DNA of 64,000 nt from Peribacillus simplex NBRC 15720 = DSM 1321. GTDB lineage: Bacteria; Bacillota; Bacilli; Bacillales; DSM-1321. A program made the position numbers and the translations under genes. Location of the stretch: contig NZ_CP017704.1 in NCBI RefSeq assembly GCF_002243645.1, positions 3,242,001 to 3,306,000 of the forward strand. Direction: 5' to 3'. Numbering within the stretch: the stretch's first letter is position 1; every line of letters starts with the position of its first letter. Of this stretch, positions 8,988 to 16,917 are shown piece by piece. Under the pieces are notes generated by a model, which was given only the letters and a program-made list of their open reading frames with translations, was not told the origin of the DNA and ran no database searches.

Positions 8988-9503
8988 ATGAAAAATCTAG
9001 ATATGAATCAATTAATAGCGGCCCGGATAACCGAACGGCAAGAAAATTTGTACAGACTTGCTTTTTACTATGTCAAAAATCAAGAGGATGCCCTTGATAT
9101 CGTGCAGGAATCGATCAGGAAAGCGCTAGCCTCCAGCAGCAAAATCAAAGACGCTGCTTCTATAGATAGTTGGTTATATAAGATCATCGTCCGAACGGCA
9201 CTGGATGTTTTGCGGAAGAAAAAGAAACTGACCGTCGCCGATGACGAAACAATAGAATACTTACGCAGCGGTGAGGAAGATCACTATCCTGACCTGGATT
9301 TGCAAAAGGCCCTGGAAGGACTTTCGGTCAAGTACAAAACGGTAGTCGTTCTCCGTTTCTTTGAGGACCTGAAGTTGGAAGAGATAGCGGAAGCGCTGGA
9401 AGAGAACGTAAGCACGATTAAAACGAGATTATATAAAGCGCTGCAACTATTGCGGATCAACATGACTGAACGGGAGGAAACGAAAAGATGGAAAAAAAAT
9501 TAA
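8988..9503 (+). CDS. sigV: ECF RNA polymerase sigma factor SigV
   Basis: 171-residue ECF sigma factor. Region 2 is at about 15-80 (LYRLAFYYVKNQEDALDIVQ and SWLYKIIVRTALDVLRKKKK); region 4 is at about 105-160 (YKTVVVLRFFEDLKLEEIAE, then VSTIKTRLYKALQLLR). These blocks match SigV of B. subtilis closely, as recalled. SigV drives lysozyme-resistance genes once its anti-sigma factor is destroyed. The binding site AAGGAG at 8970-8975 is a little far (12 bases) from ATG 8988; the nearer ATG at 8983 stops after two codons. It overlaps rsiV by 16 bases. Confidence 0.93.
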   Translation: MKNLDMNQLIAARITERQENLYRLAFYYVKNQEDALDIVQESIRKALASSSKIKDAASIDSWLYKIIVRTALDVLRKKKKLTVADDETIEYLRSGEEDHYPDLDLQKALEGLSVKYKTVVVLRFFEDLKLEEIAEALEENVSTIKTRLYKALQLLRINMTEREETKRWKKN

Positions 9504-10357
9504 AAGATCTGCGGGAAGAATATCTTAAAACACCGATACCAAAGGAATTGAATGATGTCGTTCAAGCAGCCTTGAATGAAAAGCCCAGGAGGAAGCCAAG
9601 GGTTGGCGGGAATATCCTCGTATCAGCGGCTGCAGCGCTTCTGATTGTGACAGCTTCCGTAAACATCAGTCCGGCAGTGGCGAAAGCCATGAGTGATATT
9701 CCGATAGTCGATAAGGTCATCGAAGTGATTACCTTCGTCGAATGGAAAGAAGAAGCGAATAATTCCTCGGCAGTAATCAAAACACCAGCTATATCCGGTC
9801 TGGAGAATAAACAGCTCGAAGATAGCTTGAATGATAAATATTTATCGGAAAGCAAGCAGCTTTATAAGGAATTCACTGACTCCATGTCAAAACTGAAGGA
9901 AGGGGAAAAGGGCAATATCTCGGTGGAAAGCGGATATGTGATATTGACTGATAATGAAACGATATTATCCGTACAGCGTTATACGGATACGATTCAGGCT
10001 TCCAGTTCTACAGAAAGTCAATTCGATACAGTCGACAAGAAAAACGAAGTGCTATTAACGCTAAATAGCTTGTTTAAAGATGATCGCTATCTTCATGTGA
10101 TCAGCGAGAACATCAAGGAACAGATGAAGCGGCAGATGGCTGAAGATCCGGAAAAGATATATTGGGTCGAAGAGGATGATCTTACTGCCTTTAAAGGCAT
10201 CGATGAAAAGCAAAACTTTTATATAAACGAAGATGGCAAGCTAGTCATCGCCTTTAACAGCTATGAAGCTGCGCCTGGATATATGGGGGCCGTCGAGTTC
10301 ATCATCCCGACAAAGGTGCTGTCAGATCATCTTGTGGGCGATCAATATATCCATTAA
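9488..10357 (+). CDS. rsiV: Anti-sigma factor and lysozyme receptor RsiV
   Basis: 289-residue membrane-anchored anti-sigma factor. The cytoplasmic part (1-40) holds the sigma-binding region; one transmembrane helix lies at about 42-62 (ILVSAAAALLIVTASVNIS); the extracellular part contains DUF3298 (about 120-285, ending SYEAAPGYMGAVEFIIPTKV). In B. subtilis, lysozyme binding to this domain exposes RsiV to signal peptidase and then RasP, freeing SigV. The 16-base overlap with sigV fits coupled translation. The oatA and yrhK genes that follow in B. subtilis are absent; a terminator and an unrelated minus-strand gene come next. Confidence 0.92.
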   Translation: MEKKLKDLREEYLKTPIPKELNDVVQAALNEKPRRKPRVGGNILVSAAAALLIVTASVNISPAVAKAMSDIPIVDKVIEVITFVEWKEEANNSSAVIKTPAISGLENKQLEDSLNDKYLSESKQLYKEFTDSMSKLKEGEKGNISVESGYVILTDNETILSVQRYTDTIQASSSTESQFDTVDKKNEVLLTLNSLFKDDRYLHVISENIKEQMKRQMAEDPEKIYWVEEDDLTAFKGIDEKQNFYINEDGKLVIAFNSYEAAPGYMGAVEFIIPTKVLSDHLVGDQYIH

Positions 10358-10432
10358 AACGAACTTATTTGCATGGAGCATTAATTATTCTTATGAAGGG
10401 CGGAAGGTTTTTAAAACGGCACAATACCGATT

Positions 10433-10487
10433 AAAAAAGACGAACCAACGTTACTTGATCACAGTAACCTTGGCTCGTCTCTTTTTT
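10433..10487. terminator. Bidirectional terminator after rsiV
   Basis: Long imperfect hairpin: AGACGA, CCAA and GTTACT pair with AGTAAC, TTGG and TCGTCT, separated by single mismatches. It is flanked by an A-run on the left and six T on the right, so it can serve both rsiV and the converging small gene, whose 3' end it overlaps. Confidence 0.8.
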
Positions 10488-10683
10488 GATCGAACTTCAT
10501 CTGATCCAGCTCCAGCCTCATTTTTTCCGTCTCCATAAGAAAGTTTTCATGTTTAAGTTTTTCAAGTTCCAATTCAACTTTGAGCATATTGTGTTTGATT
10601 TTTGACTGTTTTTCGAAATGGCTTGTCAGTATGCCGATTATAGGGATGGAAAAAATCAGCACAACAGTTATGATCCCGAACAT
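10459..10683 (-). CDS. Small membrane protein with charged coiled-coil tail
   Basis: 74 residues: one N-terminal membrane helix (about 2-20, IITVVLIFSIPIIGILTSHF) followed by a highly charged predicted coiled coil (EKLKHENFLMETEKMRLELDQMKF). The layout resembles PspB-type small envelope proteins, but I do not recognise the family. Start is preceded by GAGGAGGCACC-like sequence. It converges on rsiV and shares its terminator, so a link to envelope stress is possible but unproven. Confidence 0.6.
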   Translation of the reverse strand: MFGIITVVLIFSIPIIGILTSHFEKQSKIKHNMLKVELELEKLKHENFLMETEKMRLELDQMKFDQKRDEPRLL

Positions 10684-10981
10684 TATGGTGCCTCCTCATT
10701 TTTTGTTATATCTATTATACGGTGTATATAACGGTTGTGGTTGGGTTTTTTTTCAAAATGATTCTCTCTATTTTTGCGGAATCTCATTAGATGTGCATGG
10801 CAACCAAAGTGATATCAAACGTAATACCATTGGTGAAGTTAGGGCAATATATCATTGATGAATGCTCCCTATTAGACTATAGAGAATGTTTTTTACTTGG
10901 GAATGCGAACTTTTGCTTGCGTGGTGGGAAGCTACTTCTATCTTATTTTGAAATTAATTATTTAAATATACTAAATATTTG

Positions 10982-11010
10982 TTTACAATAGTGAAAATAA
11001 AAGTTATTAT
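10982..11010 (+). promoter_or_regulatory. Sigma-A-type promoter of the peptide transporter
   Basis: TTTACA (10982-10987), 17-base spacer, TATTAT (11005-11010), 25 bases before the start codon. The preceding stretch 10684-10981 is AT-rich and holds only short, unconvincing reading frames; I see no other feature there. Confidence 0.65.
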
Positions 11011-11034
11011 ACAATAATAAAAGGAGGGCTAGGT

Positions 11035-12528
11035 ATGGCAACGATAAATAAACAGAAAATTGTGGATAGTGTACCTCAAAAAGGTTTTTTTGGAAACCCA
11101 AAAGGACTATTCACCCTTTTCTTTACTGAGTTCTGGGAGCGTTTCTCCTATTATGGCATGAAGGCAATTCTTGTTTACTATATGTATTACGAAGTATCTA
11201 AAGGGGGACTAGGTCTTGATGAACCCACAGCCCTTGCCCTTGTATCCATCTACGGATCTTTAGTATATATGTCAGGTATAATTGGCGGATGGTTCGCCGA
11301 TAGGATTTTCGGGACTTCAAAAGCCGTATTTTACGGTGGTATCTTGATCATGCTCGGTCATATTGTCCTTGCTGTACCAGGCAGTCTCTCCATGTTCTTT
11401 GTTTCCATGGTACTCATTGTTCTGGGTACTGGTTTATTAAAACCGAATGTTTCCAGCATTGTCGGTGAAATTTACGCAGAAAATGACGAACGCCGGGATT
11501 CCGGTTTCAGTATATTCTATATGGGTATCAACATGGGTGCATTCCTTTCACCGTTTGTTGTCGGTACAGTCGGAATGGACTACAGCTTCCATCTTGGTTT
11601 TGGACTTGCAGCAATTGGTATGTTGATTGGACTCATCGTCTTTGTTACAACAAAGAAAAAGAACCTGGGCTTGGCTGGAACTCTTCCTGCTAATCCATTA
11701 TCACAGAATGAAAAGAAAGCGACATTCACTAAACTTGGAATAGCTGCGCTTATCATAGCTGCCATCATCGGCATCACTGCTTCTGCAGGCATCTTAACGA
11801 TTGAAACTTTTATTAATCTCGTAGGTATCCTAGGAATCGTTATTCCGACCCTTTATTTCATTTTCATGTATCGCAGCCCGAAAACGACTTCTGTTGAACG
11901 TTCACGCTTGATTGCCTATATTCCTTTGTTTATAGCAGCTGTCATGTTCTGGGCGATTCAAGAGCAAGGTGCAACTATATTGGCAAGCTATGCAGACAAA
12001 CGGACACAGTTGAACTTTGCAGGATTAGAAATAAACCCGGCATGGTTCCAATCTTTGAACCCTTTGTTCATCATTACCCTTGCACCAGTATTCGCCTGGT
12101 TATGGATTAAATTAGGAAAGCGTCAGCCGACCATTCCTCAAAAATTCTCAATAGGTCTACTGTTCGCCGGTTTATCATTCCTGGTGATCCTGCTTCCTGT
12201 TTATTTCGGTGGATCAGACGCATTAGTCAATCCGCTATGGCTTGTACTTAGCTATTTCCTTGTAGTACTTGGAGAACTTTGCTTATCTCCTGTTGGACTC
12301 TCAGCAACTACAAAATTGGCTCCGGCCGCATTCTCGGCACAAACGATGAGCCTGTGGTTCCTGGCAAGTGCAGCAGCACAAGCACTGAACGCACAAATCG
12401 TTAGATTCTACACACCTCAAACCGAAATGGTTTATTTTGGAGTGATCGGTGTTGCTTCAATAGTCCTTGGACTGGCCCTGATGGCCTTATCACCAAAGAT
12501 TCAAGGTTACATGAAAGGCATTCGCTAA
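11035..12528 (+). CDS. dtpT: POT-family di-/tripeptide:proton symporter
   Basis: 497-residue transporter of the proton-dependent oligopeptide family, with about 14 membrane segments. The family hallmark ExxERFxYY is present as EFWERFSYYG (32-41), and the second signature FSIFYMGINMGAFLSP lies near 160-175. It imports di- and tripeptides using the proton gradient. The start follows AAAGGAGGG. It has its own promoter and a terminator directly after the stop, so it is monocistronic. The symbol follows the DtpT name used for Firmicute homologues; substrate range cannot be read from the sequence. Confidence 0.92.
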   Translation: MATINKQKIVDSVPQKGFFGNPKGLFTLFFTEFWERFSYYGMKAILVYYMYYEVSKGGLGLDEPTALALVSIYGSLVYMSGIIGGWFADRIFGTSKAVFYGGILIMLGHIVLAVPGSLSMFFVSMVLIVLGTGLLKPNVSSIVGEIYAENDERRDSGFSIFYMGINMGAFLSPFVVGTVGMDYSFHLGFGLAAIGMLIGLIVFVTTKKKNLGLAGTLPANPLSQNEKKATFTKLGIAALIIAAIIGITASAGILTIETFINLVGILGIVIPTLYFIFMYRSPKTTSVERSRLIAYIPLFIAAVMFWAIQEQGATILASYADKRTQLNFAGLEINPAWFQSLNPLFIITLAPVFAWLWIKLGKRQPTIPQKFSIGLLFAGLSFLVILLPVYFGGSDALVNPLWLVLSYFLVVLGELCLSPVGLSATTKLAPAAFSAQTMSLWFLASAAAQALNAQIVRFYTPQTEMVYFGVIGVASIVLGLALMALSPKIQGYMKGIR

Positions 12529-12550
12529 CACTTAGCAAGCAGCAAAAGAA

Positions 12551-12586
12551 AGATGACCTCTGAATAAATCGGGGTCATCTTTTTTG
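12551..12586 (+). terminator. Terminator of the peptide transporter
   Basis: AGATGACC (12551-12558) pairs with GGTCATCT (12573-12580), followed by six T. The remaining bases to 12798 carry no convincing gene. Confidence 0.85.
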
Positions 12587-12798
12587 TTATATCTCGTGCA
12601 CTGCAACTTCCTGAATGGGTGCTATATATATTCCAAAAGTGATCAGTGGAATTTCAGAAATGATACGGTTCTGCAAAGTTTTCTTAAGAGGAAACAGATC
12701 GAAGGTTTGCTAATATTGGTTCACCAAAGGTTACCGCCATTTAACGATTACGCCGCAAACATGAATTGTATATTTTGATGAAGGCCAATCTGAGAAGT

Positions 12799-13005
12799 TT
12801 AATTTTTCAACAGATATCTTCCAACCGCTGCAAGCTGTAAATGTAAAAAAGAGCATCCTTTATAGGACTGCTCTTTTTTCCGGTTGTAAGAACCTTTTCC
12901 TTTTTTGTTTTTAATAATACGGGTGGAGGGGTCAAACGCCCAACGCATTCGGCTATTTGTCATTTCACCAATGGTTTTCTTATTGGTTTTATTCGTTTTA
13001 GTCAT
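12799..13005 (-). CDS. brfA: ArfA/BrfA-type alternative ribosome-rescue factor, with in-frame terminator
   Basis: 68 codons. Residues 28-45 (TRIIKNKKGKGSYNRKK) carry the NKKGKGSY-x-RK block that I recognise from E. coli ArfA (NKKGKGSYMRK), which recruits release factor 2 to ribosomes stalled on broken mRNA. ATG 13005 follows GTAGGA at a normal gap; the upstream ATG 13026 has no binding site. A complete intrinsic terminator lies inside the frame (12845-12879), about 15 codons before the stop, so most transcripts should end near codon 53 (..KGCSF) and lack a stop codon. That is the known control of arfA/brfA: tmRNA destroys the product unless trans-translation fails. The unused tail LQLAAVGRYLL is hydrophobic, as in ArfA. 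Confidence 0.8.
   Translation of the reverse strand: MTKTNKTNKKTIGEMTNSRMRWAFDPSTRIIKNKKGKGSYNRKKEQSYKGCSFLHLQLAAVGRYLLKN
12845..12879 (-). terminator. Intrinsic terminator inside the brfA reading frame
   Basis: On the minus strand AAAAAAGAGCA pairs with TGCTCTTTTTT, with inner TCC/GGA pairs around a six-base loop. It ends in six U and lies 46 bases before the stop codon at 12799-12801, so it makes a nonstop mRNA. Confidence 0.85.
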
Positions 13006-13044
13006 TGTATATATTCCTACTTTCATAGTGATTTGAATAAAATT

Positions 13045-13317
13045 CTAGCTTTGCACACCTTTGTTTTTACTCGCAATAATTGAAGCCACAATTGCAAAGG
13101 GAAGTAAAAAGAAAGCCAGTATTCCATATCCAGCTCCTTCAAAACCTCTGATGTTCACAAAACCAATGTAAAACAAAATAATTGAAGTTATGACGGTTAA
13201 TATGCCTGGTAAAAGCCTAACAAATAAAGATAAATGTAATTTCCTAAACCACCACGATAAAAGTATTACTAGCAATCCAGGGACACAAGCAACTAGGAGG
13301 GGAACTCCCAACATCAT
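13045..13317 (-). CDS. Small four-helix membrane protein, YesK-like
   Basis: 90 residues with three to four hydrophobic segments (about 2-20, 28-50, 62-84) and almost no soluble part. Length and layout resemble the YesK-like family, whose function is unknown; the match is tentative. The start ATG 13317 (or the next ATG, 13314) follows AAGGAGG at seven bases. It lies upstream of brfA on the same strand with a 40-base gap, but brfA has its own binding site. Confidence 0.6.
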   Translation of the reverse strand: MMLGVPLLVACVPGLLVILLSWWFRKLHLSLFVRLLPGILTVITSIILFYIGFVNIRGFEGAGYGILAFFLLPFAIVASIIASKNKGVQS

Positions 13318-13514
13318 TTTGTAACCTCCTTAAAGTCATTATGTAAATAATACCATAATTAGTAAATTTATTCTTTTTTATTTAAAGAATGAAAAAGGCA
13401 GCCGGGGGTAGCTGCCTCCTTCAAAATGGAGTCCATTAATGGTGCGTCATGAAGAAGTGGGTGTTATATTTTACTAATATCTTACTCAACTTCAAAAATA
13501 GAAAGAAGGTAAAA

Positions 13515-13796
13515 ATGAAACTTTTACTTAGAATTTGCATATCCCTGCAAATGACTTTCGTTCTGCTTTTCATCACGGGAATTACTCCAAAGTTGAATTC
13601 ATATGCTGGAGCCAGCATTTATTTGATCATTGGCTTTACAAGTCTGGTGATCAGCTTATATTTAGCAGGTAAGAAATTTCTCTTGGGCATTTCGTTTATT
13701 GCAATCATCTTTTCCTTGCTTATCATTTGTTTCACCATTTTCATTTATTTCTTGCCAGAAGCCGGGATGCCCCCGGAAATCCCTTTGTTTGAGTAG
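13515..13796 (+). CDS. Small three-helix membrane protein, unknown
   Basis: 93 residues with three membrane segments (about 5-25, 32-52, 58-82) and a short proline-rich end (LPEAGMPPEIPLFE). The frame is open from 13449, but ATG 13515 follows GAAGGT and is the better start. I do not recognise the family. It stands between two minus-strand genes and a small plus-strand gene. Confidence 0.5.
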   Translation: MKLLLRICISLQMTFVLLFITGITPKLNSYAGASIYLIIGFTSLVISLYLAGKKFLLGISFIAIIFSLLIICFTIFIYFLPEAGMPPEIPLFE

Positions 13797-13960
13797 AGTG
13801 ACATCATCCAATATTTCTTGGAGAAAAACGGCATCCCATCGAGGGTGCCTTTTCTAATGCCATCGATTCATTGAAGAAGATGACCAATGGCTGCGCATAA
13901 AAAAGTCATTTAAACATAATTATATATAACGATAGGTGTTTTATGGGTAGGAGGGAAGAT

Positions 13961-14152
13961 ATGGAGGGAAGGAAGTATAAGTATGAGCTACTATTGAGAA
14001 GCGCTAGGAAAGTCGGGTCCAAACCTAAAGGTATTGAAATGCCATCTTCACCTGTATGGAGTCCCGATCATATAAAATCAGCTAAGGATTGGATCGGCAG
14101 GAGCCCTATTCTGGAACCGTATATTAATACATATCTTGGACTTAAAAAATAA
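13961..14152 (+). CDS. Small basic protein of unknown function
   Basis: 63 residues, rich in Lys/Arg, with no membrane segment. ATG 13961 follows TAGGAGGG; the upstream ATG 13943 lacks a site. Its N-terminal part (RKYKYELLLRSARKVGSKP) shares the pattern RKY..L..SA.KVG with the convergent 53-residue protein at 14178-14339. Function unknown. A terminator follows directly. Confidence 0.55.
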   Translation: MEGRKYKYELLLRSARKVGSKPKGIEMPSSPVWSPDHIKSAKDWIGRSPILEPYINTYLGLKK

Positions 14153-14179
14153 CCCCGTGAGTCATCAGGGGTTATTTTT
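14148..14179 (+). terminator. Terminator between convergent small genes
   Basis: AATAACCCC (14148-14156) pairs perfectly with GGGGTTATT (14168-14176), followed by T. It overlaps the end of the 13961 gene and reaches the stop codon of the minus-strand gene at 14178. Confidence 0.85.
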
Positions 14180-14339
14180 AATTTACATTTGATAATACTT
14201 TTTTTACTGACGGACTATTCGGTGTCAACTTGTTCGAATGATAAGTTGGAATAACGACCTCGTGAGGCTGTGACTTACCAACCTTACTTGCGGATTTAAA
14301 TAGTTTGGATTTACTATATTTTCTTTTAGGTAAAGACAT
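14178..14339 (-). CDS. 53-residue basic hypothetical protein
   Basis: ATG 14339 follows AGAGGTG at a good gap. The product is basic (MSLPKRKYSKSKLFKSASKV at its start) and has no membrane segment. It lies 23 bases after the 315-residue membrane protein gene on the same strand; both genes are preceded by the same 13-base binding-site stretch GGAAAGAGGTGAX, which suggests one operon. Its first 25 residues align with those of the convergent gene at 13961. Function unknown. Confidence 0.5.
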   Translation of the reverse strand: MSLPKRKYSKSKLFKSASKVGKSQPHEVVIPTYHSNKLTPNSPSVKKVLSNVN

Positions 14340-14362
14340 CGTTATCACCTCTTTCCTTTATT

Positions 14363-15310
14363 TTACTTAATTTCTTCCTCAGATTCAACATCTTCCTCTT
14401 CTTGAATAGCCAAAGATGTGTGATATCTTCGGTATAATTCATATGTTAATGAAGCTAAGCCTGATACTAAATGGCCGTCATATTCATCAAAAATGGTTCG
14501 ATAGCTCTTTAGGACAATGACATAAGTAATTAAGCATTCTTCCTCAGTCAGCAGATTTTCTTCGACGTTAATTGTATGGATCATAAAGTTTTTAAAGTGT
14601 ATGTATCTATCATTCTCTTTATTGATAGGAAGCCCGATTCCTTTCACTTTTGCTGAGGGAAGAGATTTTTTAACAAGTTTAGGAGCTGAATAATTCTGTT
14701 TAAACTTGGTTTCCGTCACTATATCAAATTCAAAATGGGAGTCCCAATTATTTTTATAGTGATCTCTCATGTAAAAGAGCATTTCTTCAAGAAAGTCCTT
14801 ATAGCTTGTATTATCCCTTTCAACTTCTAAAAACAATGATTTAAAATCCTCTTTTAACCAGTAAGAGAGAAGTCCGAATTTATCTTGTTGAATGGTCAAA
14901 TTCTTAGCTACCTCGATGGCTTGAGATTCTCTTTCAACTTCGAGGGTCATGAATTTAAATCTTTTAACGCTCAATAGCGGGATTGGTATGAGTATAAAAA
15001 GGAATAGCAGGATTAAAAAGTAACCGACATGTTCAAATATGATTTTTGCTTTTGGTGATTCCGCTAATGGTTTTAAAACCAGTGATGTAACGGTGGGATC
15101 CTTTTCAATGACTTTACTTTCATTCACTTTTTCACTTTTACTTGATTGTTCCTGTTTCGACTCTTGAACATTACCAGCAGGTGCCTGAAAATAGCGAATA
15201 ATTCCAGAGACGATAATTAGAATGAGCAGACTTATATAAGCAAAAGTATAAAAAGTCCTGATCCAGTCTTTTCTGGTAGGGGAATCATACTCTTTTTCTA
15301 TGCCTGACAA
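14363..15310 (-). CDS. Two-helix membrane protein of unknown function
   Basis: 315 residues. Membrane helices lie at about 20-40 (FAYISLLILIIVSGIIRYF) and 93-113 (VGYFLILLFLFILIPIPLL); between them is a short Lys/Ser/Glu-rich outer loop. The remaining 200 residues form a soluble, probably cytoplasmic domain ending in an acidic tail (EEEDVESEEEIK). The start is TTG 15310, supported by GAGGTG upstream; no ATG alternative has a site. I do not recognise the family. It is followed by the 53-residue gene, and that pair looks like an operon. Confidence 0.65.
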   Translation of the reverse strand: MSGIEKEYDSPTRKDWIRTFYTFAYISLLILIIVSGIIRYFQAPAGNVQESKQEQSSKSEKVNESKVIEKDPTVTSLVLKPLAESPKAKIIFEHVGYFLILLFLFILIPIPLLSVKRFKFMTLEVERESQAIEVAKNLTIQQDKFGLLSYWLKEDFKSLFLEVERDNTSYKDFLEEMLFYMRDHYKNNWDSHFEFDIVTETKFKQNYSAPKLVKKSLPSAKVKGIGLPINKENDRYIHFKNFMIHTINVEENLLTEEECLITYVIVLKSYRTIFDEYDGHLVSGLASLTYELYRRYHTSLAIQEEEDVESEEEIK

Positions 15311-15494
15311 AACGGTTCACCTCTTTCCTTTTACCCTGATTATAGCAGAAATACCCAAAAATATTAAAAATATCTAGGTCAATCTATAGGTTTGTAAAAC
15401 TGAAAAAGAGGCTAATGATGATTTTAGCCGTGCAGACAATGGAAGGAAATCAGCATATGTACTCCGTATATCAAGGTGCTTTGTGAAGAAAGCA

Positions 15495-15531
15495 AGGAAC
15501 CGGAATGAGCTCTGCCCTTCCGGTTCTTTTT
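15495..15531. terminator. Hairpin at the end of the bioYDA operon
   Basis: GGAACCGGAA and TTCCGGTTC pair around a 12-base loop, right after the bioA stop. The T-run is better on the plus strand, so minus-strand termination may be partial. Confidence 0.65.
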
Positions 15532-15534
15532 GAA

Positions 15535-16917
15535 TCAGTTTGCTGCTGGGATCAATCCTTTATAAATGGAGACTTCCTGAATGGCACGGTAGACGGTTTC
15601 GACCATGAAATCGAGTTCCTTTTCTGACATGGAAAGGATCGGCATCATCGTGATGACTGGACCAAGTTCCCGAATGATCAGGCCATTTTCCCGTGCTGTA
15701 TGGATGATTCCGGAAACGACGCTCTCTTGGAGGGTGAACGTTTCTTTTGTTTGGCGGTTTTTAACGATTTCCACTCCAATCATGAAGCCGCGCTGGCGGA
15801 TATCGCCGACTATCGGAAGTTCGTATAGCGTTTGCAGTTTTTCGGATAGATATTTTGATTTTTTCTGGATGTCTTTAATGAGATTGCGGCTTTCCATTAG
15901 CTCGATATTCTTCAGGGCCAGGGCACAGGCTAGCTGATTTCCTGTATAGGTGTGGCCGTGATAGAAGGTTTTATGTTCTTCTCGTTCCCCCAAAAAGGAT
16001 TGAAAGATTTGCTCGGTCATGATGGTGGCTGCGAGTGGCATATATCCCCCAGTAATCCCTTTGCCCATGCACATGATATCAGGGACGACATCTTCCTGTT
16101 CGCAGGCAAACATTGTACCGGTGCGACCGAACCCTACGGCCACCTCGTCACAAATTAAGAGGATGTTGTACTTTTTGCATAATTGTTCGACCTCTTTCAA
16201 AAAGCCCTGGGGATGGGTTATGATGCCTGCTGCTCCCTGCACAAGCGGTTCGATGATCAATCCTGCAATTTCCTCTGATTGTTCTTGCAGTAACTTCTCC
16301 AGTTCCGTCAAGCAATGGTTTTTCACGGCTTCCTGATCTCCATACTCAGTCATGTGATAGGCATATGGTGAAGGAGCGGAAATCCGTTGAAATAAGAGGG
16401 GCTTAAAGATTCTATGGAATAGATCCATTCCGCCCACACTCACAGCTCCGACAGTATCGCCGTGGTATGCTTCGTCAAGTGAAACAAATTTGTTTTTATT
16501 CTGATACTTGACGGGATCGATATTCTGCCAATATTGATAAGCAACTTTAAGGGCGATTTCCACAGCTGCAGATCCGGTGTCAGAGTAGAAGACTTTCGAT
16601 AAAGAACCAGGAGTGATCTCTGCCAGTTTTTTTGCCAGTAAGATCGATGGTACATTCGCAGATCCCAGCAGCGTGGAGTGCGCTACTTTATTCACTTGTT
16701 CAATAAGTGCGCCGTTTAATTCCGGCTCGTTATGCCCGTGCACATTCACCCATAATGAAGCATAGCCGTCGAGATAGCGTTTTCCATCTACATCAATCAG
16801 GTAGCTGCCTTCGCCGCGTTCGATGATCAACGGTTTACTTTCCCGATACGTTTTCATTTGAGTGAACGGATGCCATACATATTCCTTATCCCATTGTTCT
16901 AAATCTTGACTGTTCAT
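15535..16917 (-). CDS. bioA: Adenosylmethionine-8-amino-7-oxononanoate aminotransferase BioA
   Basis: PLP enzyme that makes 7,8-diaminononanoate from KAPA, the third-last biotin step. 460 residues is a full length. Family features are the N-terminal KEYVWHPFTQMK, the PLP-phosphate region DTGSAAVEIALK, the Asp block LLICDEVAVGFGRTG, and the Schiff-base Lys in MGKGITGGYMPLAA. It overlaps bioD by four bases (ATGA), so the two are co-translated. Bacillus BioA may use lysine instead of S-adenosylmethionine as amino donor; that cannot be decided here. Confidence 0.95.
   Translation of the reverse strand: MNSQDLEQWDKEYVWHPFTQMKTYRESKPLIIERGEGSYLIDVDGKRYLDGYASLWVNVHGHNEPELNGALIEQVNKVAHSTLLGSANVPSILLAKKLAEITPGSLSKVFYSDTGSAAVEIALKVAYQYWQNIDPVKYQNKNKFVSLDEAYHGDTVGAVSVGGMDLFHRIFKPLLFQRISAPSPYAYHMTEYGDQEAVKNHCLTELEKLLQEQSEEIAGLIIEPLVQGAAGIITHPQGFLKEVEQLCKKYNILLICDEVAVGFGRTGTMFACEQEDVVPDIMCMGKGITGGYMPLAATIMTEQIFQSFLGEREEHKTFYHGHTYTGNQLACALALKNIELMESRNLIKDIQKKSKYLSEKLQTLYELPIVGDIRQRGFMIGVEIVKNRQTKETFTLQESVVSGIIHTARENGLIIRELGPVITMMPILSMSEKELDFMVETVYRAIQEVSIYKGLIPAAN

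Noticed and set aside
10791-10991. 66-codon plus-strand frame upstream of the peptide transporter
   Set aside because: No binding site, and the promoter of the transporter overlaps its end; looks random.
12584-12778. 64-codon frame after the peptide transporter
   Set aside because: Begins within the terminator region, has no binding site and no recognisable sequence.
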